The notes under the pieces: model-generated
The model's input: only the letters and a program-made list of their open reading frames with translations
Database searches by the model: none
What the model was told of the DNA's origin: nothing
Shown here: positions 32,903 to 44,631 of the stretch, piece after piece
Layout of the letters: each line of letters opens with the position of its first letter
Position numbering within the stretch: the stretch's first letter is position 1
Assembly: GCF_964355755.1 (NCBI RefSeq)
Contig: NC_092676.1
Location: forward strand, 7,360,288 to 7,424,287
Length of the DNA stretch: 64,000 nucleotides
Direction of reading: 5' to 3'
From: Antedon mediterranea
Lineage: Eukaryota; Echinodermata; Crinoidea; Comatulida; Antedonidae
Program-made: the position numbers and the translations under genes

Positions 32903-33555
32903 AAGCGATTACTAAATTCTAAAACTTCATATCATATGGTGATTAAAGGTGGGGTCACCCACCCAGGGCTTGCCCTAAATATCTGAAAAATATAATTTAA
33001 AAGACAACACTACTACTAAAACTTGGCATGTGCTGATCAAAGGTAGAGCCCACCTACCCAGGGCTTTCCCTAAATGTCTGAAAAATATAATTCAAAAGAT
33101 AGAACACTACAGGACTTATTTTAAAAATAGGTCCTAACAGCATCATGAGGGGGGTGAGGCAATCTATCTGTTTCAGTTTCGCTATTTTATTGGGACAGTA
33201 AACAAAATCGACTCAATACAGGTCCGATAAACAGAACAGTTTATACGGAGCTTTGCAAATGCGCAAATTAATTGTATGAGTTACAGTCGCCTTCACTGCG
33301 TCTACCGTCGCAAAAAGAAGGCTCCCTCCCTACTCTTGTAAGGTCAATACTTTCACCAGAGACAACAGTCTGTATGAAGTTATCCTAGAAGTGACTATAT
33401 TATATATTACTATATACTATATTATAAAGTGACATTTTAATTAATTATGGTCAAGATTTTAGTGTTTATCAAGGGATATGTATAAAGTCAATAAAAACAA
33501 CAATAACTGACTGAGGGTACGTTTATTGTAAATAATTAGTAGAAAAATAACTTTT
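32903..33555 (+). terminator. NAT10 3' UTR and candidate poly(A) signal
   Basis: There is no further coding signal after the TGA. A short direct repeat (GATTAAAGGTGGGGTCACCC and GATCAAAGGTAGAGCCCACC) sits at about 32941 and 33033. AATAAA occurs at 33490-33495. Confidence 0.45.
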
Positions 33556-34595
33556 CGATTCCATCATGGGGTCATTCTAAAGTCCATTATGGAGTCAATC
33601 TCAAATCCATCAAAGGGTAATTCTCAAGTCCATCAAGGGTCATTCTCAAGTCAATCAAGGGGTCATTCTCAAGTGCATCAAGGGTCATTCTCAAGTCCCA
33701 TCAACGGATCATTATCAAGTCCATCAAGGGGTCATTCTCAAGTCTATCAAGGGGTCATTCTCAAGTCTATCATGGGATCATTCTCAAGTCCATCATGGGG
33801 TCATTCTCAAGCCCATCATGGGGTCATTCTCAAGCCCATCCTAGGGTCATTCTCAAGTTCATCAAGGGGTCATTCACAAGTTCATCTAAGGGTCATTCTC
33901 AAGTTTATCAAGGAGTCATTCTCAAGTCCATCATGGGGTCATTTTCAATTCCATTATGGGTTCATTCTCAATTCCATCATGGGGTCATTCTCAAGTCCAT
34001 TATGGGTTAATTCTCAATTCCATCATGGGGTCATTTTCAATTCCATCATGGGGTCATTCTTAATTCCATAATGGGGTCATTCTCAAGTCCATTATGGGGT
34101 CATTTTAAGTCCATTGTGAGGTCATAATCAAGTCCATCATGGGATAATTCTCAAGTCAATCAAGGGGTCATTCTCAAGTCTATCATGGGGTCATTTTCAC
34201 GTCCATCATGAGGTCATTCTCAAGTCAATCAAGGGGTCATTCTCAAGTCTATTATGAAGTCATTCTCAAGTCTATCATGAGGTCATTCTCAAGTCCATCA
34301 TGGGATCATTCTCAAGTCCATCAAGGGGTCATTCTACAGTCTATTATGGGGTCATTTTCACGTCCATCATGAGGTCATTCTCAAGTCCATCGTGGGATCA
34401 TTCTCAAGTCTATCATGAGGTTATTCTCAAGTCTATCATGAGGTCATTCTCAAGTCCATCATGAGGTCATTCTCAAGTCCATCGTGGGATCATTCTCAAG
34501 TCTATCATGAGGTTATTCTCAAGTCTATCATGAGGTCATTCTCAAGTCCATCATGGGATCATTCTCAAGTCCATCAAGGGGTCATTCTCTAGTTC
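33556..34595. repeat. 23-bp minisatellite between NAT10 and harmonin
   Basis: About 45 copies of a unit like GTCATTCTCAAGTCCATCAT plus GGG. Variants (AAGGG/ATGGG, CCATC/CTATC) form higher-order blocks near 34190-34590. It fills the space between the convergent 3' ends. Open frames through it are products of the period. Confidence 0.92.
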
Positions 34596-34645
34596 AATGA
34601 ACAGATTCTAAAATGAATAACAAGTGTTGTATTTGTAAAAAATGG

Positions 34646-34658
34646 TTTATTTTTTATT
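34646..34658 (-). terminator. Candidate poly(A) signals for harmonin transcript
   Basis: Two overlapping AATAAA hexamers are read on the minus strand (34646-34651 and 34653-34658), downstream of the harmonin coding end. Confidence 0.3.
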
Positions 34659-34824
34659 GCATTATTATCTAGGAATATTATTCAGTTGAAAAAGTCATCC
34701 TCATCAAGATATTTTATTCCCAATTACACTATAAAATTAACATAATAAATGATATTATGAAATGGCTATCATAATGGTGTTATGCATGATCAAAATAATT
34801 ACTGTAATCTGTGTATTGTATATA

Positions 34825-35015
34825 TTAAGCTCTATCAACAATATCAAACTTTATGTGACAACAAAATGTGATGTGCCCATAAATGGAACAATGTCATGAC
34901 TCATGTCACTACATATTTGGGAATATCACTACCATATTTGGGCATATCACTACCATATTTGGGCACATCTCATTTTTTTTGTCCAACTAGTTTTATAGTG
35001 TAGACAGAGCTTTAG
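34825..35015. mobile_element. MITE family 1, copy G
   Basis: TTAAGCTCTATCAACAATAT at the left and TATAGTGTAGACAGAGCTTT at the right. The internal CACTACCATATTTGGGCATA word is duplicated. Confidence 0.8.
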
Positions 35016-35131
35016 ACTATCATGTCATAATATCAAGTAGTAGTTTTTGTTTTTCATAAGTTTAACATATATCACGGTGTCACATTTCTTCCAACATTTA
35101 AATTCTTGTAAGTGCGTACTTGAACTGTCTT

Positions 35132-35243
35132 TTAACTTGGCTTCAACTTGCAAGAGAAATCCTCAGTGTCATCACTGATCTTCTTCAAAAAGCGGTTTAA
35201 TACAAGGTATCGCTGTTGAAACTTTTGGTGAATTTTAGTACCT
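35132..35243 (-). other. Possible alternative last exon of harmonin
   Basis: If the strong donor GTAAGT overlapping the harmonin stop (36318-36323) is used, an acceptor CTAG before 35243 would continue the frame for about 36 codons (including FQQRYLVLNRFLKKISDD) to TAA at 35132. Phase fits, but the polypyrimidine tract is poor and no homology is recognised. Confidence 0.2.
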
Positions 35244-35264
35244 CTAGTTGGTGATCAGACGATA

Positions 35265-36315
35265 GTCCGCGGCGGTAAAACACGTCGGACGAGCGGGCGC
35301 GACCTTGCGGTATTTTACTGGTAGTGAAATGAGATGCAATGGAATTATGTAATTGTTTTTACAGTATAATAAATATTCAATATGGATAAAAGTGAATGAT
35401 TCATTTACCCACATATACTACATAATCAGGCATGCACAAATATAAAACAGTGAATTAGTAGCTTTAGATTGTATGTCAAATTTAAAGGGGATTCTGGGTT
35501 TAAAATTGCTTTTAAATATTGTTTATTTACTACATTAAAAATATAACAATGTAGACATGTCAGAATGAAAAAGTAATAACGAGAAATAAAAAAAATGAAA
35601 TTTCATATACATTTTAGGGTAAATTCATGCAATGTCCGTTTTTAGCAGCTTAGGGAAGCTCATTAATAATCATGAGATATTCACAAAATCACGTCATCAG
35701 TCGATTCCAAACTGGTTGTGGCAAGGAATAGACGATGCATTCAATCTGTTCATATGATAGAATTATACCAGAAATTATATCACAACTAAACGTTGAACTG
35801 TGATAGATGGAAGAAAACAGATTTACTAGACTAAGTATGAAATGTTTTACATATTTGCATGAAATCAAATATTAACTAGGCCTACACTACGTCGTTGTAA
35901 TAATAAGTTCTGTGGTGATTTTCCTCGATTTACTCGCATGGCGATTTGTTCGTTCGATTGTTATTGATCCATTTAATAAGTTTAGTTTTAAACACTGCAG
36001 ATTCTATTCTATTTAGTAGAAATGTGCAAAAGAAAGTCTGCTAACCAGGATTTTAGTTAGAAGAACGTGCTGTAAGAGAAGAAAAGAAAGTTAAGGGACG
36101 AAAACATTAATTGTTTTTATTTCTCTTTAATTTGTAAGTTTTGATTTGGCATTTTCTATTATTAACAAATTAATAACAGAATGAAATTATGAACTCTTTT
36201 CATTGTTTAGGACAGTTAAACAGACAGTTAAAATAGAGATCTTCTATCTACTAGAAATCTAATTCTACATTTTAATGAAAAAATACTTTTGATTCTTAAG
36301 AAAGTATAGAAAACA
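35265..36315. other. Non-coding DNA downstream of harmonin
   Basis: This stretch contains one CpG-rich patch at about 35265-35312 (GTCCGCGGCGG, GAGCGGGCGCGACC) and otherwise AT-rich sequence. I see no gene in it. Confidence 0.4.
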
Positions 36316-36319
36316 GTAC

Positions 36320-39300
36320 TTACACGCTGTCGTCAAAATTCCTGATGTGCGAAACTGCCACGATCATGCGTATCATTCCACTCTGCAGAAAAAAATGAAC
36401 ATTAGAACATTATTGTTTTATGATGTTATTATAATCGTATTATTATCGTAAAAATTATAAGTGTATTTGGAATATTGTTTATGCTTACAATAATATTCCA
36501 AACGTGTCACAGCTCGCCGCGCGGTGAAGCAGACGCTCTGGTGCGATAGCGGAACGGTATAATGTAATGTCTGTTCACGCTTACCTTCTTTACTTGATCT
36601 TCAAAGTAAGTCTCGGCCTCTTTTAACGAAATGTCTATAAAAGATTTTCCATCTACGAACATTATCTGATCCCCTACTTTAACATTCCCTAAATGAACAA
36701 AAACATGTAATTTGTTGTGTTATTTTAAAAGTGGAATTGATAATATATTAGTTAAAAAGTTAATTAATCACAGTTATGTTGTCGAACAACGATAAAACTT
36801 GTTTCTCACTAGAGAGGCAACGTAAGGACGTAACCGCAGCGCAAGCGAATTGACCAGTCACAAGCTGCAGGTCAAATAATCTCGCTCACGATTGGTCAAA
36901 TTTGTTGTCTTGCGTTTATGAACCAACCTACCTGATTTTTCAGCTTCCCCGCCTGGCTGTACGTCCGATACCTTTATTGCCCCCGAGAGTGGAGAGCTGA
37001 TACCACCTTCAATTTCAAAATCTAGTTGCTTGCATTTTAGTTCAACTTTCCGCAGTTCTCGGCCGTCTATCTGACGATCAGTAAACTGAAAACAATTTCA
37101 AGGAATCTGTTTACCTATATGACAATCTACACCGTTTTTACATACCATAGCCTGTGTTAAGGTTAGTTATTTAGCCAGTCAAGTTGTCTCCTACCACCAA
37201 AGTAGCGATAATTGTGAACATAAAACCATTTAAATGATTATGTTTATAATAATTATGACAATCGCACTGTAGTAGACACCGTTTTACGGTTATTACCCGC
37301 GTAAGTCGGTTCGTACCACCAGATTAGCGATTACTTTGAAACTAACTTACCCGGGAAATAACTGCTTATCTGTGCTTAGAATAGATAACGTATAAGGATT
37401 AATATATTACCAATTGTTCAGGAGTGGTTTTCCACCAGTCTTTGGGTACGTCCGTAGGTTTTTGTGGAGTAACAACAGATTTTTTCTCTTGTTTAGGAAC
37501 TTCCACTTGTGTTCTAGTTATCTCAGTCGTCGTTGGCTATAACATATGCAAAAATAAAAATGTTAATGAAAAATATACCATTACCAAATCTACAGCATGC
37601 AAAATACCGTATATTTTCGAGTGAAATTCGAGTACTGAAATTTCAAATTAGTTACCATTATACAGTACATATATTATTAGATTGTAACCGTGCATCGCGC
37701 ACGAATGTTACACACGTCATTAGCTACGATAATGAAAAATATTCAACAAAATGTTCTTTATGAAACATTAAGGAAATGTGCCGTCCGAGTGAAATTCGAG
37801 TTTGAAATTTACAATTACACCAGATGATACAGTACAAATAATACTGTATTAGCTTTTACTCGTGCCTAGAACAGATGTTACACGCGTGTAACGTGCTATA
37901 CATTGGTAAAAACTATGAGAATATATCTATTAATGATGATTAAATAATAAAGAAGTAAACACAACTCACCACTTTTGGGAGAACTACCATCTGGAGAGAG
38001 GTGTTAGACTTAATGGCTTTAATAGCCTCATCGTGTGAAACGTTCCTCATATTTACACCATTAGCCTCTAATATCTGATCACCAGGCTTTAAAACAAATA
38101 TCAAGCGAAAATTGTCTTGGGTATTATGCATATCATTCCTATGTTGTTTAATAACTACCTTCCCAAGTACATTACTCTCTTACACAGCGAAAGAATAACT
38201 TGCCATTTCTCTCTGACTGTTTATTTTTACGTTTTGTGATACTAATATGTTTACCTTAACTAGAATGGTGTGGTATGTTTGTGTGTGTTTCTTTCTTATA
38301 TATATACTTCATATATCGGTATATGGAAACACGTCATTATATTTCCATAATTATTTGCCTTAACATAAATCTATAACACTTGTATGAATTCTTGTAGGCC
38401 TATTTCATTGCCGCTTTTTGGGCAGTGATCATCATTCACCTTAATACCAGCTTTATCTGCCGGAGAGTCGGCGGAAACCCGCTGTACGTAAATCCCCATA
38501 TCTATACTGATAACGCCACATCCAAGACGTTCGCCGTTTGACAGATCAATATTAACTGTCCTCTTGTCCGAATTTTCTTCTACAGTTTCAAATGAATCTA
38601 TCACGTCATCCTGCAAAAGAATACGTTATTGTGATGGCGCGAGTTACTCTCTTTTCTGCATGATTAATTAATTAAATGACGTAATGCATCAAGTGACGTA
38701 AATACGTAGAAATATTTTTTGCGGGTACTGGTGACCAGTGCACGTTATGCCAAGATGTGTTGTCAGGAAATTATGCCTACGAATTAATTTAGTTTCTTTG
38801 TATTTAGAAGCACTCATTTTAAAGTAAAATAAATCCAGTGGTTAGATCCAATTTCCAGAAGCTAATCATACAACATAACATTGGACGTAAGACAAACATA
38901 ATAGAGTGCTTATACGTACCAAAAATGAAGTAGCTGCGAAGCCTACGTCAGTTAAAAACTTCCACGTGATTGGATCAGTCGCTCCTTTCTTAATTGGCGT
39001 CATTCCTACATCTATATTAGAAAACGATTAGAAAACATTACATTTACAAAACCGCTGACCAATCTTTTGTCTCCATTAAAATAATCTTATAGTTTTAAAT
39101 TGTCTATTTAAATTAGACTACTTCGGTTATGTTTTTTAGGGACAGGCAGACCAATAATCTCACAAAAAAAAACAAAAAAAAACCTAATATTCATCTAATT
39201 TTTTTTCTTTGATATCAAATATAGGTTTTCATAGCGCCGTTTTTTAAAGAATGTATACAGCGCCCTCTATATCGTCACACAAATTTGGTTTCTTTTTTTT

Positions 39301-41632
39301 TGATTCAAACATTCTCAATGTATTCTTATCACACTTGTGTGTTCATCCATGTAAACAGTATGTAACTTACAGCGAACTTTAATAACGATGTTCCTTCGCA
39401 TTTTCATCAATGCTACTACTTCACTGTGTGTAGCCTGACTTAATTTGAAGCCGTTTACTCGCAGTACTTCATCACCAGCCTAGCGAATCAAAACACAGTA
39501 ATAGTTGGCTGTTAGAAATAGGGCTTCAGAGAAAGTAGGTTGCAATGTATGATCATTTATAGAATGCACTAATATAAATGTAGGCCTACACTACATACGT
39601 ACCCTGAGACCTTTTCTGTCGGCCTGTGATTTTGGTAGCACCTCTGAAATGTAAATTCCCACTCCAAATTCAGCTCCTCCTCGAATATGAAATCCCAAGG
39701 ATTCGCCATCCTTTCCAACCAGTTTGACTGATCGGATCTCCTTGCTTCATACAACAGTATTATAATAATTTAACATGTTCAAATTATTTTATTCAAAAAG
39801 ATGCACAAGACAATCTAAAAACATGTTGACGCGCTTTTTCCAGACAGGAACTCGTAACAGTCCTTTGATCTTATGTCTGGCTCCGACAAATACTAAAAGC
39901 ACTGTACTATGTACATATTCTCTGCGGTGTCTCTTAACCAAACCAATCGAAAATCACTCAAAAAGTTTAGGGGACGTGGAACTGATCGTATCGCAGCCAC
40001 AGATGAACTCTTTGATCTCAGCATCATGTTTTTAGATTTTCTTGATTAATGCAATATGGTTTTGTTTAGTAGCAAGTTTAGATAGAAATTAGATAGGAAA
40101 GTGATGATGACTGATGAGGTTAGGGGGTTAAGTTACCTTATTTGTGAAGGACAGAGCACGTCATACTGTTTCTGATGAGCGGCTGGTATAAAAGGTCTAA
40201 TTGCAGTAAATACAGCCAGCCGTTTTGGGGTACATAACACTTCTTTCAGCTTCGTTATTAACTCTTTCAATTTTTTATTACTGTAAATAAATGAAAACCA
40301 AACGTACTCAAACGGAATTTAGATTTAGTGTGGTCAATTATGTAGTTGTTGATATATTGTATATAAGCCTACTCATTGAAGGTAGCATAAAAAAGTATAA
40401 TATAATTATTATATTGGAAATATTTGGAAGGGCTTAACCCTAGGTTAAAGGATTTTTCACACCTGTTCCAGCACGGTTCCGGTCGACCCTCTCTACGCGG
40501 CTATACGTCAATCGATATGCACATAGCCCAGTGAAAACGAAACATTGACGTTCCATTTGCCGACGCCGAACAAGAACCGTGCCGGAACAGAAATGAAAGA
40601 CCATTAAAGCCTTATTTCCACAGACAAATTGTATTTGCTATGTGTGTTGGCTATTACGCATGTGTTCATGTTTCCATCTATTTTTGTGACTAACAAGTGC
40701 GCAGCCAATCAGCGCAGGTATTTTTTGATTCGCACGATCACCCGGCCGGTATACTTCTTGCCTAGTGGAAAATAACCTTAAATATAGATTGTCCCCCTTA
40801 ACCAATAAATGTTTTTGTTGAATATGCTATGCTGCTCACATAATAGCTATTTACTTTGACAAAAAATTACATCAAAAACGAATTATTTACCTGAAAACTG
40901 TAATTTAAAGCAACAAATCGGTTAAAATTAACCGTTTATTCTGTCTTTTTATAAATGAACTTTTTTTTTTCTACGGGAGTGATTAACTTTACTAAAACTG
41001 TGAAATGGCCTATTCAAAGTCTTTTATTCTAAATCTTCATTTTTCATGTTTTGGAGTACAATACATCTTTAATGTATAATGCGGTCAAGTAATATCTATA
41101 TCATAATAGGCTTACCTATGATAGTCTCGCATTGTCTGGTACAATTTATCCTTATCTTCACCCTCACCGACCAGCATTTGTACCTACGGTATACGTTGGT
41201 TGAGTTAGTTTTTATTTCATTACGCTAGGTCTACTTTAACAAAATGTCAACAATTCAGGCTATGTTTTAAATTGTGCCACCATAGCTTGTCGAAAGGTCC
41301 TTTCCAAGTAGTCCTATGCTAATATTTTATTTTACAAGAAACAGGCACCCTTTACAATAGTGAGGGTGCTAACATGTATATATAAATGAGAGAACATGGA
41401 GTTAATAATGCATCTATATGCCATTGATGAATTGAAATTATAAGATACATTTGGTAGGGCTCACTGTTCACTTTACTAGTAGTAGATATTGAGTCCATGT
41501 CTTAGACGATTTCTGTTTAATCTCTATCATATTATTTAAAACTAAATAATCTCTGGGCCCTAGAATTGTAAAAAACTAAAATACGGTACTTACAGCCATT
41601 TGAAAATCTTTCATGGCCGATTTTCTATCCAT
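36320..41632 (-). CDS. USH1C: Harmonin homologue, three-PDZ scaffold protein
   Basis: Twelve minus-strand exons join in phase into 437 aa: 41594-41632, 41116-41183, 40137-40280, 39603-39744, 39371-39479, 38920-39011, 38440-38610, 37970-38086, 37411-37536, 36932-37070, 36585-36688, 36320-36382. Harmonin organises Usher-complex cadherins and myosin VIIa in hair-cell stereocilia and microvilli. Residues 1-80 are the harmonin N domain (MDRKSA start, FTAIRPFIPAAHQKQYD). PDZ1 is at about 86-170 with loop LGFHI; the family-specific VGMTPIKKGATDPITWKFL follows. PDZ2 is at about 216-292 (LGCGV), and PDZ3 at about 342-430 (LDFEI) after TPEQL. The coiled-coil between PDZ2 and PDZ3 of the 552-aa human form is replaced by about 45 residues. 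The end reads NFDDSV, where human has YDDELTFF. Whirlin is the main alternative but fits the post-PDZ1 segment less well. Confidence 0.93.
37618..37925. repeat. Direct repeat of about 170 bp in harmonin intron 8
   Basis: GAGTGAAATTCGAGT followed by GAAATTT, ATACAGTAC, TGTTACAC-CG and a TA-rich end occurs at about 37618-37750 and again at about 37787-37925, with moderate divergence. Confidence 0.6.
39848..40028. repeat. Dispersed repeat shared with NAT10 intron 4
   Basis: This is the second copy of the family at 16945-17165, with the same word order (AACTCGTAACAGTCCTTTGA ... GCAGCCACAGATGAA ... CAGCATCATG). Confidence 0.7.
40455..40600. mobile_element. MITE-like inverted repeat
   Basis: CCTGTTCCAGCACGGTTCCG on the left is matched by GAACCGTGCCGGAACAG on the right. 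It is a short element in harmonin intron 2 with no coding capacity. Confidence 0.65.
40604..40782. mobile_element. MITE-like inverted repeat
   Basis: TTAAAGCCTTATTTCCAC at the left and GTGGAAAATAACCTTAAA at the right bracket about 180 bp in harmonin intron 2. It directly follows the previous element and directly precedes a family 2 MITE, so three elements stand end to end. Confidence 0.6.
40780..41072. mobile_element. MITE family 2, copy 3
   Basis: TATAGATTGTCCCCCTTAAC at the left, GAGTACAATACATCTTTAA at the right, and the family interior (TTGTTGAATATGC, GAAATGGCCTATTCAAAGTC). It lies in harmonin intron 2, ending 44 bp before exon 2. Confidence 0.75.
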
Positions 41633-41727
41633 TTTAATGCTGTTATTTTTGTGTGTAAATTTGCTCGAATTACTGATCTATCTACACGGCCGGGTTAGTG
41701 GTATTATATTAGTCTGTTTAGTCATGT

Positions 41728-41801
41728 GTACTTTAACCAGGCAGATAAACACTTTGTTTACCTATAGAGATCTCTATGCTTTACCTGCCTGGTTAAAGTA
41801 C
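41728..41801. promoter_or_regulatory. Perfect 17-bp inverted repeat upstream of harmonin
   Basis: GTACTTTAACCAGGCAG at 41728-41744 is exactly complementary to 41785-41801. The 40-bp loop holds the palindrome AGAGATCTCT. It lies about 96-169 bp upstream of the harmonin ATG, so it may be 5' UTR, promoter or a tiny foldback insertion. Confidence 0.6.
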
Positions 41802-43379
41802 AATAGTGTATGTTTTTAAGCGTTTGGATTAACATATTTATTGGACTTTAGACAGTTAATTGTGTTGTCAACAATGTGGCTGGATTATGGTTATTTATAG
41901 CATTGTATAATGTGTCTTATAATGTACATATTGCATTCAAAAAATACAGGTTAATAAAAATGACAAGTTATCGTATGTCACATTAAAAAAGGATGTTCCA
42001 GATTAATTAATAATAATGTACGTAATTCATTGACGTGACGCGCATCGAAAATGTATTTTATAGAGGGCGACATACAGAATGAGAGATTTTGGAGATAAAA
42101 ACTACGGACGCGACGGTAAACAAACATTTGGCCGGTACGTACGGTACGTGTAAACGGAAGATTTTAAATTCTAAAAACATGTAGTAAGGTCAACCTGTAT
42201 TTACTTCATGTCCATGACTTTGATAATGCTTTTCGTATATTATCTATTTGTGCTATTAATAACGGATTTTCGCTCGTAACTGATCAGGTATGTACGTGAA
42301 TGTCTTAATTAGGCCTTGAGCTAGGCCTTTCTGTAGGCCTCCTCCTCTAGCTAGTCACGTCTAGACTAGGCCTAGCCAGCCTTGTAAGTTGTAGCTAAAC
42401 TACCGTGTACAGTAGTTTAGCCTACTGTACTAGTTGGTTGGTTGTGGAAGGCCATAACAGAATCGTGGCCGAGTCATCCTCCTTCTCTGTGCCTGTGTAT
42501 TGTTGTCTATCCATCTCTAGGTCAATAGTTCTATATTGATAATATTAATATAGTTGGTAGAATTGGTCCGTTTATAGCTAGGTTTATACAGGTATAGGCC
42601 TAGGCCTATATTTATTTCTTTCTGTAATAAATGTCAATCTTTTTTCATAATTTATTATTTCATATAAAATTGTTCTTGATTATATTGCACAATATCCGAA
42701 ATAAATCAGAATAACATGAATATGATATTAGATATATTTGAAGTAATGTATTGATCTTTAGAAGTTCTATATATAGCGTATTAATATTTAATATTTTTGT
42801 GTTAATTTATTATTAATAAATTGTGTTCCTGTCAGTTTATGTTAAATAAAAAAAAAATTAATAAAACAAAAATATTAATTACATTATTGAACACAATTTA
42901 AACATTTAAAACTACAGTATTATTATTTAATTGCCAGTGTTAAGTCCTGATTCAGTGCTTGTCAATGCCATACTGAAGAGTTTACAATTTTCAACCATGC
43001 TATTGCTAATGGAAAATAATACACACATGATTGACCATGCCTATACCCCATGTCTCTTCCGTCAAGTTTAATCATTATATAAGCAGTGATAAAATACAGT
43101 AAAAATTTTATAAAAATGCTTGGTCAATTGTAGATCATGGAAGTCAATGAATTCTACTACAAATAAAAATGTGTATGAATAATACACTATTGTGTGTACA
43201 GTAGATGCATGTGGCGGGGTGTTTATTCTAAATTATGTTCTTTTCGAGGGAGGTGTTTATTCATTGAATAAATACGGTATAGGGGATGGAGGTGTGCGGA
43301 AGGTCGGATGCGTCCTTCCATCTGTAAAGTCGCAACTGTGATGGAAGTCTAAACACCAATTTCTTCTCCACGAAATATT

Positions 43380-43470
43380 TAGTCGCGTGCAAAAACGACT
43401 CTACAGCTCACTATGTCGGTCGGTAAACACTAACTCAACTTTGCGCACGCAACTGCAGCTATGTACATGG
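43380..43470. repeat. Dispersed GTCGCGT-type repeat, second copy
   Basis: TTAGTCGCGTGCAAAAACGA followed by CACTATGTCGGTCGGT matches the copy after CTR9 at 10890 with moderate divergence. Confidence 0.55.
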
Positions 43471-44044
43471 CATTGACACTTTCATGCAATGCAATGAACA
43501 AATTCTACTATTTTATTATTCTTTTATTGATTGTGTTATAAAAATCAATACACCAAGAGAACAATAATATTCTGGTTTTGCATCTTGTTTTATATTTACA
43601 GTAACAATTCCATGGCAGCAATTTATAGCTTAGAATAAGAAATTGTATTTTCCAAATCACAATAATAATCATACAAATACAGTACACTAACAAAATATTT
43701 ACTTCTTCATCATCCTTTGTTATCGGCAACATGATATTTGTATGTTATTCATATTGACTGTGTTATGTAATGGATGGTACTAAAAATATTATATGATTCG
43801 ACATCATCTTCCTATACTGTGCACTGCAGAACCTCATTTGAGTATAGTCGTACATAAGTTGGTCACATTTATGCAGCCGGGCTTCCTAATTCTCCTCAAA
43901 TTTTGTTTTCCACACATTTCATATTATTATTACATTACATCTTTTTTTTAAAGATAATTTCAGATTGCACTTACTGTAGCGTATTGTATTCTTGAATACA
44001 CTACAGTAATAATGTAGTGGTTGCTAATAATATTTATTCGTTTT

Positions 44045-44206
44045 TAAAGCCCTGTCTACACTAGCAAACTAGTTATTACAAAAAAAGTGTGCCCAAATAT
44101 GGTAGTGATGTGCCCAAATATGGTAGTTATATGACATCATCATGTCCATATATGAGCACATCACATCTTTTTGTCAAACTAATTTGATAGTGTAGACAGA
44201 GCTTTA
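44045..44206. mobile_element. MITE family 1, copy H
   Basis: TAAAGCCCTGTCTACACTAG to TTGATAGTGTAGACAGAGCT with the core GTGCCCAAATATGGTAGTGA. It lies about 430 bp upstream of the KIAA1549-like start. Confidence 0.85.
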
Positions 44207-44631
44207 CGCTTTAATTTCTAATCTGTATACATTATTCTCAATCAGTATTTCTAGTTCATTCTCACCGTGTTTCTTATTTCATTATGACCTTATAAAATGT
44301 AGGTCGCATTACATAATAATCAATACAGTTTATAATAGATGAGGACATACTGTATTAATTTGATCTCTGTTGCATGTGCGTATAATTTAGATATCTAGTG
44401 CTTTTCCAATGGCAATAGGAGATGTCTGCTTAAAGTAAGAAAATTCCATGTTCAATCTCTATGTGGGACGCTTTTTTGCACTTCATCATTAATTAATTTT
44501 TTTCCAATGATCATCGGTCATTTTAGAGTTTCTTGGATGCATGTCAAATAAATATATGGTTTCACATTGTTCTTAATCAATAGGATATCAGCATGATAGA
44601 AGAAACATATAAATAGACCCAGCAGGGGACA

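Larger units (their letters stand above)
41633..44631. promoter_or_regulatory. Divergent intergenic region, harmonin / KIAA1549-like
   Basis: The two start codons point away from each other across 3.0 kb. A CpG-bearing patch at about 42040-42165 (GACGTGACGCGCATCG, GGCCGGTACGTACGGTACGT) and TAGGCCT-rich DNA at 42310-42610 are the most promoter-like parts. The rest is AT-rich and includes a family 1 MITE and a copy of the 10890 repeat. No TATA or initiator could be assigned. Confidence 0.35.

Noticed and set aside
33589-34071. 160-codon frame between NAT10 and harmonin
   Set aside because: Translation of the 23-bp minisatellite; period-driven.
36320-41632. Whirlin or PDZD7 instead of harmonin
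   Set aside because: The MDRK start, the segment after PDZ1 (VGMTPIKK...DPITWKF) and the TPEQ lead-in to PDZ3 match harmonin specifically.
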